Shown: positions 53,264 through 62,661, numbered from the stretch's first letter. The stretch is DNA of 64,000 nt from Hyphomonas sp. (GCF_017792385.1 NZ_CP051230.1:620001-684000), one strand, 5' to 3'. A program made the numbers and translations. The notes: a model not told the origin generated them from the letters alone.

Positions 53264-53814
53264 GTATCCGCCCGGCCCGACAAGCCGGCCAGATCCGGAA
53301 CAGAGTCCAGAAAACCGAGCGCATCCGCTTTTGCAGCGGACATGGCCGTCGCCAGTCGGACCCTGTCTATCCGGGTCTTGCGAATGCGTCGCCACGGATG
53401 GCGCTGCAGGTAATAGTCCAGATTGTTCAGCAATTCGAACTCGACCCGGGCGACCTGTTCGGCCGCGTTCGGCTCGGCGAGATAGATCCGGCTCTGACTG
53501 GAGGACGTCCCATGCGCGAAGGTGGCATGAAAATGCCCGTCTCCTGCGCCAAAGCAATCGAACCGGAGCACTTCGTCCTGATGCAGGAAGAGTGAAAAGG
53601 CCGGCCCCCGCCCGATTGGCAGCACTTTCCAGAACACGTGCAGTTCCGCGGCCGGCTGGACGGGATAGATTTTCAGGTCGCGCCGGCTCGGAAACCGGTC
53701 GGCATAGCCGGTCGCAACCGTCGATGCGCGAACGCGGCGATAGGCCTGCCGCGCAAGATAGAACACCGGAGGCGGCAAGGCCTTGCGCGCAAATCTGTGG
53801 ATAGAAACTGCCAT
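53260..53814 (-). CDS. Protein of unknown function beside CarF-like gene
   Basis: 184 residues. No family recognised. The central part has FLHQDEVLRFDCFGAGDGHFH and GTSSSQSRIYLAEP, and the N-terminus is basic without a clear signal peptide. It is divergent from the CarF-like desaturase gene with a 153-bp gap that could hold a shared promoter, so a lipid-related role is possible but not shown. Confidence 0.6.
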   Translation of the reverse strand: MAVSIHRFARKALPPPVFYLARQAYRRVRASTVATGYADRFPSRRDLKIYPVQPAAELHVFWKVLPIGRGPAFSLFLHQDEVLRFDCFGAGDGHFHATFAHGTSSSQSRIYLAEPNAAEQVARVEFELLNNLDYYLQRHPWRRIRKTRIDRVRLATAMSAAKADALGFLDSVPDLAGLSGRADT

Positions 53815-53967
53815 GTCGATACGTCCCCTGCTGCCACTCTATGGGAGCAAGGCGCGGGTCTCCATGGGTTTCGCCGCATGGGCGAAGCGGCTCGACGCGG
53901 CAAACTGGCACCTGTGCATCCTGTGGCGCTCGCCTATTCTATCTTCGATAGAGGGGGATAGGCCGCC

Positions 53968-54537
53968 ATGCTGGATGTGCTCCTGATCGCGGGCCAGATT
54001 CTTCTGGGATTGTGGGTCGCAGACCTTGGCACCGGCCTGTTTCACTGGCTGGTCGACAATTATTGCGATCCGGACTGGCCGATCCTCGGCCCCTTCCATA
54101 TCCGCAACAGCCACCGGCACCACACCGCTCCGATGGAATTGTTCCAGTTGCCGCCGCTGCTGAAGCATGGTGGCATCGTGTCCGTGGTCTCGCTTGTCGC
54201 GCTCGGCCTGGCGCTCGCCGGATGGATGAACCCGATGCTTGCATCTGCCTGCATGTTCGGGGCGTTGACCAATCTGATCCATGGCTGGTCGCATACGCCC
54301 GCGGAACAGAATGGCCCGGTCATCACAACGCTGCACCGGCTCGGCCTGTTCCAGTCCCAGAGCCATCATGTGCATCACCATTCCGGGGCATCGGACACGC
54401 ATTACTGCCTCCTGACAGACCATGTGAACCCGGTCCTTGAAGGGTTGAAGGTCTGGCCGCGGCTGGAAATGATCGTGGCAACCCTCGGCATCCGGCGCCA
54501 GTACTGGCTGAATCGGCCAGAGGTCACCCGGACGTGA
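53968..54537 (+). CDS. CarF/TMEM189 (Kua)-type lipid desaturase
   Basis: 189 residues with about four membrane helices. Histidine clusters match the Kua/CarF/TMEM189 pattern: DLGTGLFHWLVD (His26), NSHRHHTAP (49-52), IHGWSH (105-109), HHVHHH (133-138) and HYC followed by DHVNP. CarF of Myxococcus xanthus and human TMEM189 (PEDS1) introduce the vinyl-ether bond of plasmalogens and are di-iron-like membrane enzymes. The start at 53968 follows GGGGG at a short distance. Substrate here is inferred only. Confidence 0.78.
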   Translation: MLDVLLIAGQILLGLWVADLGTGLFHWLVDNYCDPDWPILGPFHIRNSHRHHTAPMELFQLPPLLKHGGIVSVVSLVALGLALAGWMNPMLASACMFGALTNLIHGWSHTPAEQNGPVITTLHRLGLFQSQSHHVHHHSGASDTHYCLLTDHVNPVLEGLKVWPRLEMIVATLGIRRQYWLNRPEVTRT

Positions 54538-54626
54538 CGCGATGCGCCCCAGCATCCTCTTGACGAGTCCGGCCCGGAAGCGCTTTGTGTTCGCAACTGC
54601 AAAAAACCGAACCGGAAGGAAACTCC

Positions 54627-55808
54627 ATGTCTGATCAAGATCCCGTCGTCATTGTCGGTATGGGCCGCACGCCCATGGGCGGTTTGCTCGGCGACCTTGC
54701 CGGCCTGACGGCCAGTGAACTGGGCGCCATCGCGATTGAGAAAGCCGTCGGCGAAGCGAAGCTGGCCCCCGGCGAAGCCAATGAAATCATCATGGGCAAC
54801 TGCCTTCCCGCGGGACAGGGCCAGGCCCCTGCCCGTCAGGCCGGGTTCAAGGCGGGCCAGGACAAGGGTCTCGAAGCCACCACGATCAACAAGATGTGCG
54901 GCTCCGGCATGCAGGCCGCCGTCATGGGCCGCAACGCCATCCTCGCCGGCGACGCGAACATCGTCATCGCAGGCGGCATGGAATCCATGACCAATGCGCC
55001 GCATCTCATGCAGGTCCGCAAGGGCCACAAATACGGCACCATGGCCGCACAGGACCATATGGCGCTGGATGGCCTGTCCGACGCCTACAAGGGCGGGCCA
55101 ATGGGTGAGTTCGCCGACATGATCGCCGGCGAATACCAGTTCACCCGCGAGCAACAGGACGCTTACGCGCTGGAAACGCTGAAACGCGCCCAGGAAGCGA
55201 CCGCCAACGGCAAGTTCAAACGCGAAATCGCGCCGGTCACCATCAAGTCCCGCAAGGGCGAGACCGTGGTCGACACCGACGAACTGCCGCGCACGGCCCG
55301 TCCGGACAAGATCCCGACGCTGCGCCCGGCCTTCTCGAAGGACGGCACCGTGACAGCGGCCAACGCCTCGGCCATCTCGGACGGTGCGGCAGCGCTCGTC
55401 CTGATGCGCGAATCCGAAGCGAAGAAGCGCGGCCTCTCGCCACTCGCCAAGATCGTGTCTTCGTCCAGCCATGCGCATGAGCCGGAATACTTCACGACGG
55501 CGCCTGTGCCTGCGATGAAGAAGGCCCTCGAAAAGGCTGGTTGGAGTGTCGACGAAGTCGAGCTCTGGGAAGTGAACGAAGCCTTCGCCGTGGTTCCAAT
55601 GATCGCGATGAAGGAGCTGGGCATTCCGCACGAAAAGCTGAACGTGAATGGCGGCGCCTGCGCCATGGGTCACCCGATTGGCGCCTCTGGCGCGCGCCTG
55701 ATCGTCACCCTGCTGGCCGCTATGGAAGATCGTGGCCTGAAGAAGGGCATGGCCAGCCTATGCATCGGTGGCGGCGAAGGCATCGCCATGGCGCTGGAAC
55801 GCTACTAG
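54627..55808 (+). CDS. Acetyl-CoA C-acyltransferase (thiolase)
   Basis: 393 residues from the ATG at 54627 (GGAAGGAA upstream); a longer in-frame start at 54585 lacks a site. Catalytic Cys91 in NKMCGSGMQAA, His in NGGACAMGHPIGASG and the second Cys in SLCIGGGEG. Class of acetyl-CoA acetyltransferase, working in beta-oxidation or PHB/ketone pathways. Downstream, the DUF2332 gene follows after 9 bp. Confidence 0.92.
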   Translation: MSDQDPVVIVGMGRTPMGGLLGDLAGLTASELGAIAIEKAVGEAKLAPGEANEIIMGNCLPAGQGQAPARQAGFKAGQDKGLEATTINKMCGSGMQAAVMGRNAILAGDANIVIAGGMESMTNAPHLMQVRKGHKYGTMAAQDHMALDGLSDAYKGGPMGEFADMIAGEYQFTREQQDAYALETLKRAQEATANGKFKREIAPVTIKSRKGETVVDTDELPRTARPDKIPTLRPAFSKDGTVTAANASAISDGAAALVLMRESEAKKRGLSPLAKIVSSSSHAHEPEYFTTAPVPAMKKALEKAGWSVDEVELWEVNEAFAVVPMIAMKELGIPHEKLNVNGGACAMGHPIGASGARLIVTLLAAMEDRGLKKGMASLCIGGGEGIAMALERY

Positions 55809-55817
55809 GCCTCCACG

Positions 55818-56888
55818 ATGCTGGATGAAACCCGGATCCTCGACCATTTCGCCGAACAGGCCGGATGGTGCGAGGATCTGGGGTCTCCCTTTACCGCCGC
55901 CCTGCTCCGCAAGTTTGCAGTGGATTTCGAGGCCGGCGGCCCGGTCGCCGATATCTGCGGCGACTGGAGCGGCAATCCGCGGAAGGATGCGCTCGGCCTG
56001 CGCCTGACCGGCTTCCTTCATCACGCCGTCCTCACGGGTACAGCCCCCGAGCTTGCCGAGACCTATCCGGCGGCTTCACCCGGCTGGGACATGGACATGG
56101 TCTGGCGGCAGGCAAAGGCCTTTCTGGCCGCTCATCCAGATGCAGCGCGTGCATTCCTTCAAAGCGCTCCGCAGACCAATGAAACCCGGCGATCCATTGC
56201 GCTCCTGCCGGGCTTCCTCGACCTCGCCGCCAGATTTCGCATGCCCATTCACTTGTTGGAACTCGGGGCCAGCGCCGGGCTGAACCAGAACTGGGACCGG
56301 TTCACCTATGATGGCGGCACGTGGCAGAGGCCGGGTGCAAGCGATGTCACCATCTCAACCGTCTGGAATGGTCCCGAGCCGGCACATCTGGACGCCGCGC
56401 CGGTGATCGCGTCCCGCGCCGGATGTGATCTGAACCCGATCGACGTTTCCGATGACGCAGCTTTCCTTCGCCTCAAATCCTATACCTGGCCGGACCAGGC
56501 CGGGCGGCTCGCCCGGCTCGATGCGGCGGCAGAACTGGCCCGCCAGCGGGGCGTCCGCATCGAAAGGGCCAACGCTGTCGACTGGCTGGCCGAACGGCTG
56601 GCAACCCGGCCCTCGGAGGGCCTCACGATTGTCTACCATTCGGTCTTCCTCATCTATCCGCCCAAGGACGACATCGCACGCATCATGCGCCTGATCGAGG
56701 AAGCGGGCGCAGCCGCCACCGCCAGTGCACCTTTGGCCTGGCTGTGCTTCGAGCCGGAATCGCTGTTCGGCGGTGACCGCACCTCCCCGCGCATGCAGAC
56801 CCGCCTGCAAGCCTGGCCGGACGGGACCGCGCGTATCCTGAATGAATCGGACGGTCACGTCACCCATGTGGATGTCCTGCAGGCCTAG
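55818..56888 (+). CDS. DUF2332 family protein
   Basis: 356 residues. The signature LLELGASAGLNQNWDRF is the DUF2332 hallmark; FCLPGFLD-type and VFLIYPPKDD segments follow. The GASAGLN loop resembles a nucleotide-binding or methyltransferase-like site, but the function is unknown. It is 9 bp after the thiolase gene and may be cotranscribed. Overlaps the convergent serine hydrolase gene by 4 bp. Confidence 0.85.
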   Translation: MLDETRILDHFAEQAGWCEDLGSPFTAALLRKFAVDFEAGGPVADICGDWSGNPRKDALGLRLTGFLHHAVLTGTAPELAETYPAASPGWDMDMVWRQAKAFLAAHPDAARAFLQSAPQTNETRRSIALLPGFLDLAARFRMPIHLLELGASAGLNQNWDRFTYDGGTWQRPGASDVTISTVWNGPEPAHLDAAPVIASRAGCDLNPIDVSDDAAFLRLKSYTWPDQAGRLARLDAAAELARQRGVRIERANAVDWLAERLATRPSEGLTIVYHSVFLIYPPKDDIARIMRLIEEAGAAATASAPLAWLCFEPESLFGGDRTSPRMQTRLQAWPDGTARILNESDGHVTHVDVLQA

Positions 56889-57988
56889 TCCTGCGGGAGC
56901 GCCCCATAAACCGCCGCCAGGTCCGCGGCAAGGCGGCCGAGGGCCTGCACACCCGTCTCGCTGAAACTGTTCGTGTTGACGATCACGACGATCTCGGCCT
57001 CTGGATAGAGCCGCACCGTGGACAGCCACATCGTGTTCGATCCGCTATGCCCGAATGCCGGCCCCGATGCCCCATCCGGAATGACGCCCCATCCAAGGGC
57101 GTAATCCGATGCCGCGTCCGGATATGGCGACAGCAGCTTTGCCTCGGTCTGATCCGGCGACAGGAAGCTGCTGAGGAGTCCGGCATGGGCGGCCAGCGGC
57201 ACATGAAGCGTCCCGGCGGGCGCCAGTGCAGGCGGATTGTCCGCACCCGGCCCGGTCCCCTGCGCCTTCAGCTTGCCGAACAGACCCTTGCCATGTCCCT
57301 GTATGCCTTCCGGGGGAGGACCGAACCCCCACCCCTCTTCCGCCGGGCCGAGCGAATCGAGGAACAGTGCTTCATAGTTTTCCTGTCCCGTCGCCTGCGC
57401 GATCCGGTCGATGGCCGCCCCGGCGATCATGTAGCCCAGATTAGAATAGGTGAAACTGCCCGGATCGGTCTCCGGCGGTTTGGACAGGAATGTCCGGGCC
57501 AGTCGTGTGCGCTGGGTCTCCACAGGATCCTCCGAAGACCGGCTGGTCAGGAACCAGACCAGCCCCGGATTGGCCGGCAGGCCGCTGCGGTGTGACAGCA
57601 AATCCTCGATGGTCACAGCCTGCCAGGCCGGGTCCATCTCGCCAGCAAGGTCCGGCAGCAATTCCGGCAGGGTCGCGCCCCATGCGGCGTGGCCCTGCTC
57701 CACCAGGCGCCCATAGAGCAGCGCTGTCAGCATCTTCGTGTTGGACCCGATATGCCAGGCATCGCCGGGCCGGGCGGCGTCCGGCTTTCCAGCCCGCCGC
57801 GTCCCCGTCACCGCAAGTCCCAGCACGTCCCCGTCCGCATTCGCCACTATGGCGCCGAGCGCCACCAGCCCGGCTTCCTTGCGCACCGTTTCCAGCTTTT
57901 CCGCCAGCGCCGCGTCAGACAGGGGCGCAGCCCATGATGACACAGGCGCCAGACAGGCACTCAGGGCAATAATGGCAATACGGATCAT
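56885..57988 (-). CDS. Beta-lactamase-related serine hydrolase, exported
   Basis: 367 residues from the ATG at 57988 (MIRIAIIALSACL, signal peptide ending near SWA); the open frame runs upstream without a site. SxxK is SNTK in GSNTKM, the second motif is YSN in TYSNLGY and the third is HSG in FGHSGSNT. Similar to class C beta-lactamases and D-aminopeptidases/esterases; substrate unknown. It lies between the DUF2332 gene and the Lrp-type regulator gene. Confidence 0.83.
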   Translation of the reverse strand: MIRIAIIALSACLAPVSSWAAPLSDAALAEKLETVRKEAGLVALGAIVANADGDVLGLAVTGTRRAGKPDAARPGDAWHIGSNTKMLTALLYGRLVEQGHAAWGATLPELLPDLAGEMDPAWQAVTIEDLLSHRSGLPANPGLVWFLTSRSSEDPVETQRTRLARTFLSKPPETDPGSFTYSNLGYMIAGAAIDRIAQATGQENYEALFLDSLGPAEEGWGFGPPPEGIQGHGKGLFGKLKAQGTGPGADNPPALAPAGTLHVPLAAHAGLLSSFLSPDQTEAKLLSPYPDAASDYALGWGVIPDGASGPAFGHSGSNTMWLSTVRLYPEAEIVVIVNTNSFSETGVQALGRLAADLAAVYGALPQD

Positions 57989-58016
57989 GTCGCGCTCCTC
58001 ACCCCTGCGCCCGGGA

Positions 58017-58517
58017 TCACGCCGAAGCGGGCTTCTTGATGTCCTCGACCAGATCCAGCGGCAGGGCCGTCGTGCGCTTGGCCACACGGATGATGATGCG
58101 CGATTGTACGTCCGACACCAGCGCCGAGCCCAGCAGCTTGTCGCGCAGGAAATTGTCATAGGCGTGCATGTCGGTCGTGATGATGTGGATCATGTAGTCC
58201 ACCGCCCCGGTCACCGTCATGCATTCGATCACTTCCGGCCAAGCTTGCACCATCTGCTCGAACGCGTCGAGATTCTCCCGGCTCGGCAGGGCCAGCTTGA
58301 CGCTCGCCATGACCTCGAAGTTCAGCCCCAGGGAGTTGTTGTCCAGCAGGGTGACGCGGCCGGTGATGAACCCGGCTTCCTCCATCCGCTTGATCCGCCG
58401 CCAGCAGGGGGAGGATGACAGGCCGACCCGGTCGGCAATTTCGGCGACGGACAAACCGGCATCCTTCTGGATAATGTCGAGAATTCGCGCATCTACAGCA
58501 TCTAGTTCTTGGGCCAA
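58017..58517 (-). CDS. Lrp/AsnC-family transcriptional regulator
   Basis: 166 residues with an N-terminal winged HTH (LDAVDARILDIIQKDAGLSVAEIADRVGLSSSPCWRRIKRM) and a C-terminal RAM ligand-binding domain (VMASVKLAL, VTGAVDYMIHI). Divergent from the indolepyruvate oxidoreductase gene across 127 bp that carries a strong inverted repeat, so it likely controls that gene, probably in response to an aromatic or branched-chain amino acid. Confidence 0.88.
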   Translation of the reverse strand: MAQELDAVDARILDIIQKDAGLSVAEIADRVGLSSSPCWRRIKRMEEAGFITGRVTLLDNNSLGLNFEVMASVKLALPSRENLDAFEQMVQAWPEVIECMTVTGAVDYMIHIITTDMHAYDNFLRDKLLGSALVSDVQSRIIIRVAKRTTALPLDLVEDIKKPASA

Positions 58518-58612
58518 TTTTGCTCACTCTTTCACTTTATCGGGTAAATTCTTCCCCCGATTAGCAAAAATCGCGCAATATAGGCAAGCATTTTCGCTAA
58601 AAATGCCCAATA

Positions 58613-58642
58613 ATATGCCTAAACTCCATTAAATAGGCATAT
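58613..58642. promoter_or_regulatory. Perfect 9-bp inverted repeat next to IOR start codon
   Basis: ATATGCCTA (58613-58621) and TAGGCATAT (58634-58642) are perfect inverted repeats, with the second arm ending two bases before the ATG at 58645. Related half-sites, ATATAGGCA (58578-58586) and TGCCCA (58604-58609), lie upstream. A likely Lrp-type operator in the divergent gap, overlapping the weak ribosome site. Confidence 0.65.
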
Positions 58643-58644
58643 CC

Positions 58645-61600
58645 ATGCATCACCGCGAAGTTACGCTGGACGACAAATACGAGCTTGTCGAGGGAAAAGC
58701 GTTCATGACGGGCATTCAGGCGCTGGTCCGCCTGCCGCTTGACCGCAAGCGCCTTGACCTGCGCACCGGGCTCAACACGGCCGGCTTCATTTCCGGTTAT
58801 CGCGGCTCGCCGCTGGGCGGCTATGACCAGCAGCTGCGCGCCGCGCAGAAATGGCTCGACGCTCATGACATCCAGTTCTGGGAAGGCCTGAACGAGGATC
58901 TCGGCGCCACGGCGGTCTGGGGCAGCCAGCAGCTCGGCCTGTTCCCCGGCGCACGGCGCGATGGCCTGTTCGGCATCTGGTACGGCAAGGCCCCCGGCGT
59001 CGACCGCACGGGCGATGTCTTCAAGCATGCCAATGCCGCCGGCACGTCCGACCATGGCGGCGTCCTCGCCATCATTGGCGATGACCATAATTGCAAATCC
59101 TCCACCCTGCCCTCGCAGTCCGAATATGCGATGGCCGATGCCGAGATACCGGTGCTGAACCCGGCCTCGATCCAGGATGTGCTGGACTATGGCATCCATG
59201 GCTGGGCGATGAGCCGGTTTTCCGGTGCCTGGGCCGGTCTCGTGGCGCTGGCCGACACGATGGATTCCGGCGCCGTGGTCAATGTCGACCTCGACCGGTT
59301 CAATTTCGTTCCCCCTGTTTTCCAGCTGCCAGAGGACGGCGTGCACATGCGCCGGGGCGACAGCCCGCTCGACAAGGAGCGCCGCCTGCGCCAGGTGAAG
59401 CTCCCCGCCGCACAGGCCTATGTGCGTGCCAACCAACTGGATCATGTCATCCTGCCCGCGCCGGAACCCCGTGTCGGTGTTGTCGTGACCGGTCAGGCTG
59501 CCCGCGATGTGTTCGAGGCACTCGCGGCGCTTGGCCTGTCACCGCAGGATGCAGGGCGCCTGGGTCTCTCCGTGTACAAGGTGGCCATGCCGTGGCCCCT
59601 TGAGCCCGAAGGGATCCGGGCGTTCTGCAAGGGCCTCGACCGCGTGGTCGTGATCGAGCACAAGCGCCCCCTGATCGAGGACCAGCTGCGCTCGGTCCTG
59701 TATGATCTGGCGGATGCGGAGCGTCCGGCCGTGGAAGGCAAGCGGGACCGCGACGGCCGCCCGCTCCTCTCCGACATCGCCTCCATCTCCATTCCGGAAA
59801 TGGCCGCCGCGCTGATGAAGATCCTGCCCGAGGGCTGGGACACCAGCCGCGCCCAGGCCTATTTCGACCGCGTCGGACGCGCCGGGGAAGCAGCCCGCAC
59901 CAATGCCACCGCCACCGTCCGGACCCCGCATTACTGCTCCGGCTGCCCGCACAATTCCTCCACCGTCGTGCCGGAAGGCTCGCGCGCGCTGGCAGGGATC
60001 GGCTGCCACTACATGGCGAACTTCATGCCGGACCGCAAAACCGACATGACCAGCCAGATGGGCGGCGAAGGCATCGCCTGGGTCGGCCAGCACTGGGCGA
60101 CCGACGAGCAGCACGTCTTCGTCAATCTCGGCGACGGCACCTATTCCCATTCCGGCAGTCTGGCGATCCGCGCCGCGGTCACCTCCGGCGCCAACATGAC
60201 CTACAAGATCCTCTACAATGACGCCGTCGCCATGACCGGCGGCCAGCATGTGGAATCCGGCCAGACCCCGGCCCAGATCGCCCAGCAGGTCGAAGCCGAG
60301 GGCGTCGAGACCATTGTCATCGTCACCGAGGACCCGACCCGCTACGCCAATGTCAAACACCTGCCCCGCCGGGTGAAGATCTATGATCGCGAGGAGCTGG
60401 AAGACGTGCAGGTAATGCTGCGCGAAACGCCGGGCGTCTCCGTCATGATCTATGACCAGATCTGCGCCACCGAGAAGCGCCGCCGCTCCAAGCGCGGCCT
60501 GCGCGCGCCGGACCGGACCCGCGTCGTCATCAATACCGAGGTCTGCGAAGGCTGCGGCGACTGCTCCATCAAGTCGAACTGCCTGTCCGTCGAGCCGGTC
60601 GAGACCGAACTCGGCCGCAAGCGCCGCATCAACCAGTCGACCTGCAACACGGATCTGTCCTGCCTGCGCGGCTTCTGCCCCAGCTTCGTGACCATCCAGG
60701 ATGGTGAGCCGGCCTGGGAAGACCAGCCGCGCCCGGAATTCGATGATGCCGGCCTGCCGATGCCGGAAACGCCGAGCCTGGCCGAGCCGTGGAATGTGCT
60801 GTTCACCGGCGTGGGCGGCACGGGCGTCACCACGGTTGCCGCCGTGCTGGCCATGGCGGCCCATGTGGACGGCAATGCCGCCTCCAGCCTCGACATGACC
60901 GGCCTGGCCCAGAAGGGCGGCCCGGTGCTCAGCCATATCCGCTTCGCGCGCGAGCCGGAAATGATCTCCACCGGCAAGGTCCCGCCCGCCAGCGCCGACC
61001 TGATCATCGCCTGCGACCTCGTTGTCGCGGCGGGTGGTGACGCGCTGAACATGATGGATGCCGGGCGCACCGCCGCCTATGCCAATTCCGACGTCACCCC
61101 GACCAGCGAATTCATCCGGGATCGGTCAAAGCGGTTTGAAAGCGACCTGCTGGCCGCGCGCGTCAAGCGCCAGGCCCGCGATTTCGGCGCCTTCGATGCC
61201 GAGGCCCTCGCCGTCGGCTATCTCCACGATGCGATCTACACGAACATGATCATGGTCGGCTATGCATGGCAGAAGGGCCAGGTCCCGGTCAGCCTGCGCG
61301 CGCTGTACCGCGCCATCCGCCTGAACGGCACGAAGGTCGAGGACAACATGTCCGCCTTCAATATCGGCCGGATCGCTGCGGCCAGCCCTGAACGTCTCCT
61401 GCCCCAGCATGACCCGCGCGGCCATATCGAGGAGAAGACGCTCGACGAACTGATCGAGGATCGCGCCAGCCGCCTCATTGCCTATCAGGACCCAGCCTAT
61501 GCGGAGAAATACCGCAGCATCGTGGCGCAGGTCCGCGCGGCCGAACATGCCGCCGGCCTCGGCGAAAAGCTGACCCGCGCCGCCGCCACCTATGCCTACA

Positions 61601-62106
61601 AGCTGATGGCCTACAAGGATGAGTACGAGGTCGCCCGTCTCTACACGGATGGCAAGTTTGCCGAATACCTGGCCAGCCAGTTCAAGGGCGGCAAGATGCG
61701 CCTCATGCTGGCCCCGCCAATCATCGCGAAAAAGGATGCCCACGGCCATCTGAAGAAAAAGCATTTCGGCCCGTGGATGCTGCACGTGTTCAAACTGATG
61801 GCGAAGCTCAAGGGCCTGCGCGGCACGCGGTTGGACCTGTTCGGCTATACCGAAGAGCGCCGAATGGAGCGCCAGCTGCGCGATGACTATCTCGCCGGCC
61901 TCGCCCGCATCGCCCAGGAACTCACCGCGAAGAACCACGACCTCGCCATCGCCCTCGCCGAAATCCCGGACGAGATCCGCGGCTATGGCCACGTCAAGGA
62001 AGCGGCCGTCGAAACCGCCAAGGCGAAGGAAGCCGACCTCTGGAAAGGCTGGCCGGACGGCGCATTGCCCAGGGCAAAGACCACGCTGATCGCGGCGGCG
62101 GAGTAG
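58645..62106 (+). CDS. Indolepyruvate ferredoxin oxidoreductase, single-chain
   Basis: 1153 residues combining alpha, iron-sulfur and gamma parts in one chain. The N-terminal TPP-type region is followed by CSGCPHNSSTVVPEG and GIGCHYMANFM, then the 4Fe-4S region CEGCGDCSIKSNC, and a gamma domain with GVGGTGVTTVAAVLA and AQKGGPVLSHIR. It decarboxylates aryl pyruvates to aryl-acetyl-CoA while reducing ferredoxin, in aromatic amino acid breakdown. The divergent Lrp-type regulator supports amino acid control. The ribosome site is weak and overlaps a palindrome. Confidence 0.9.
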   Translation: MHHREVTLDDKYELVEGKAFMTGIQALVRLPLDRKRLDLRTGLNTAGFISGYRGSPLGGYDQQLRAAQKWLDAHDIQFWEGLNEDLGATAVWGSQQLGLFPGARRDGLFGIWYGKAPGVDRTGDVFKHANAAGTSDHGGVLAIIGDDHNCKSSTLPSQSEYAMADAEIPVLNPASIQDVLDYGIHGWAMSRFSGAWAGLVALADTMDSGAVVNVDLDRFNFVPPVFQLPEDGVHMRRGDSPLDKERRLRQVKLPAAQAYVRANQLDHVILPAPEPRVGVVVTGQAARDVFEALAALGLSPQDAGRLGLSVYKVAMPWPLEPEGIRAFCKGLDRVVVIEHKRPLIEDQLRSVLYDLADAERPAVEGKRDRDGRPLLSDIASISIPEMAAALMKILPEGWDTSRAQAYFDRVGRAGEAARTNATATVRTPHYCSGCPHNSSTVVPEGSRALAGIGCHYMANFMPDRKTDMTSQMGGEGIAWVGQHWATDEQHVFVNLGDGTYSHSGSLAIRAAVTSGANMTYKILYNDAVAMTGGQHVESGQTPAQIAQQVEAEGVETIVIVTEDPTRYANVKHLPRRVKIYDREELEDVQVMLRETPGVSVMIYDQICATEKRRRSKRGLRAPDRTRVVINTEVCEGCGDCSIKSNCLSVEPVETELGRKRRINQSTCNTDLSCLRGFCPSFVTIQDGEPAWEDQPRPEFDDAGLPMPETPSLAEPWNVLFTGVGGTGVTTVAAVLAMAAHVDGNAASSLDMTGLAQKGGPVLSHIRFAREPEMISTGKVPPASADLIIACDLVVAAGGDALNMMDAGRTAAYANSDVTPTSEFIRDRSKRFESDLLAARVKRQARDFGAFDAEALAVGYLHDAIYTNMIMVGYAWQKGQVPVSLRALYRAIRLNGTKVEDNMSAFNIGRIAAASPERLLPQHDPRGHIEEKTLDELIEDRASRLIAYQDPAYAEKYRSIVAQVRAAEHAAGLGEKLTRAAATYAYKLMAYKDEYEVARLYTDGKFAEYLASQFKGGKMRLMLAPPIIAKKDAHGHLKKKHFGPWMLHVFKLMAKLKGLRGTRLDLFGYTEERRMERQLRDDYLAGLARIAQELTAKNHDLAIALAEIPDEIRGYGHVKEAAVETAKAKEADLWKGWPDGALPRAKTTLIAAAE

Positions 62107-62110
62107 GCCC

Positions 62111-62449
62111 CTACTCTGCCGGCTCGACCTGCACGTCGATGATGGTGCCCTTCTTGCCGATCTTTTCGAGCGTCTTTTCGATGTCGTCGGACTCGACCGT
62201 GCGCGTATAGGTCTTCGTGCCGCCGCCGAATTTCTTGACCTTCACCTTCAGCTTCACATCCGGCTCCGGCCCGTCCAGCGCGTCCCCGGTTGCGCTGACC
62301 ACGCCGGACCCGACCGCATAGGCGCCCTTGGCCGTGCCTTCTACCACATCCCCGGCGACACTGACCGGCACGGTCACGACCTTGGTGGCAAGACAGGCCG
62401 GAAGACAGGCCAGCAGGCCCGCAACAAGAACAAGGCGAAGGGCGGGCAT
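62111..62449 (-). CDS. Small putative lipoprotein
   Basis: 112 residues. Signal peptide ending in lipobox CLPAC (Cys about 19). The mature part has TVPVSVAGDVVEGTAKGAYAVG and a C-terminal KTYTRTVESDDIEKTLEKIG. No recognised family. It converges on the indolepyruvate oxidoreductase gene with a 4-bp gap. Function unknown. Confidence 0.6.
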   Translation of the reverse strand: MPALRLVLVAGLLACLPACLATKVVTVPVSVAGDVVEGTAKGAYAVGSGVVSATGDALDGPEPDVKLKVKVKKFGGGTKTYTRTVESDDIEKTLEKIGKKGTIIDVQVEPAE

Positions 62450-62534
62450 GGCAAAGTCTCCTCAAGGCTTTGCCCCACCTTAGACCAGAGGAGTGTTGAA
62501 GCGGGGTTACGGTTCGGTCAGCTCAGCTCCGCAC

Positions 62535-62637
62535 CAGACCCCCACCTGTCCTCCCCCTTCCAGGGGGAGGAACCCAGACAGCACCAGCCTTGCTTGAGGG
62601 CTGTTCTCCCCCCTGAAAGGGGGGAGTTAGAGGGGGG
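62535..62637. repeat. 103-bp double-hairpin element, copy 2
   Basis: Same length, orientation and ends as the copy at 13845-13947. Its hairpins are CCTCCCCCT-TCC-AGGGGGAGG and CTCCCCCCT-GAA-AGGGGGGAG. Against copy 1 one base pair of the second stem has changed from T-A to C-G on both sides, so the pairing is kept. It lies 25 bp past the end of the LysRS gene. Confidence 0.8.
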
Positions 62638-62661
62638 GCCACCGGACTCGCCGCTTGCGCC

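Noticed and set aside
54538..54626. Promoter TTGACG (54560) before the thiolase gene
   Set aside because: No acceptable -10 at 16-18 bases downstream, so I do not list it.
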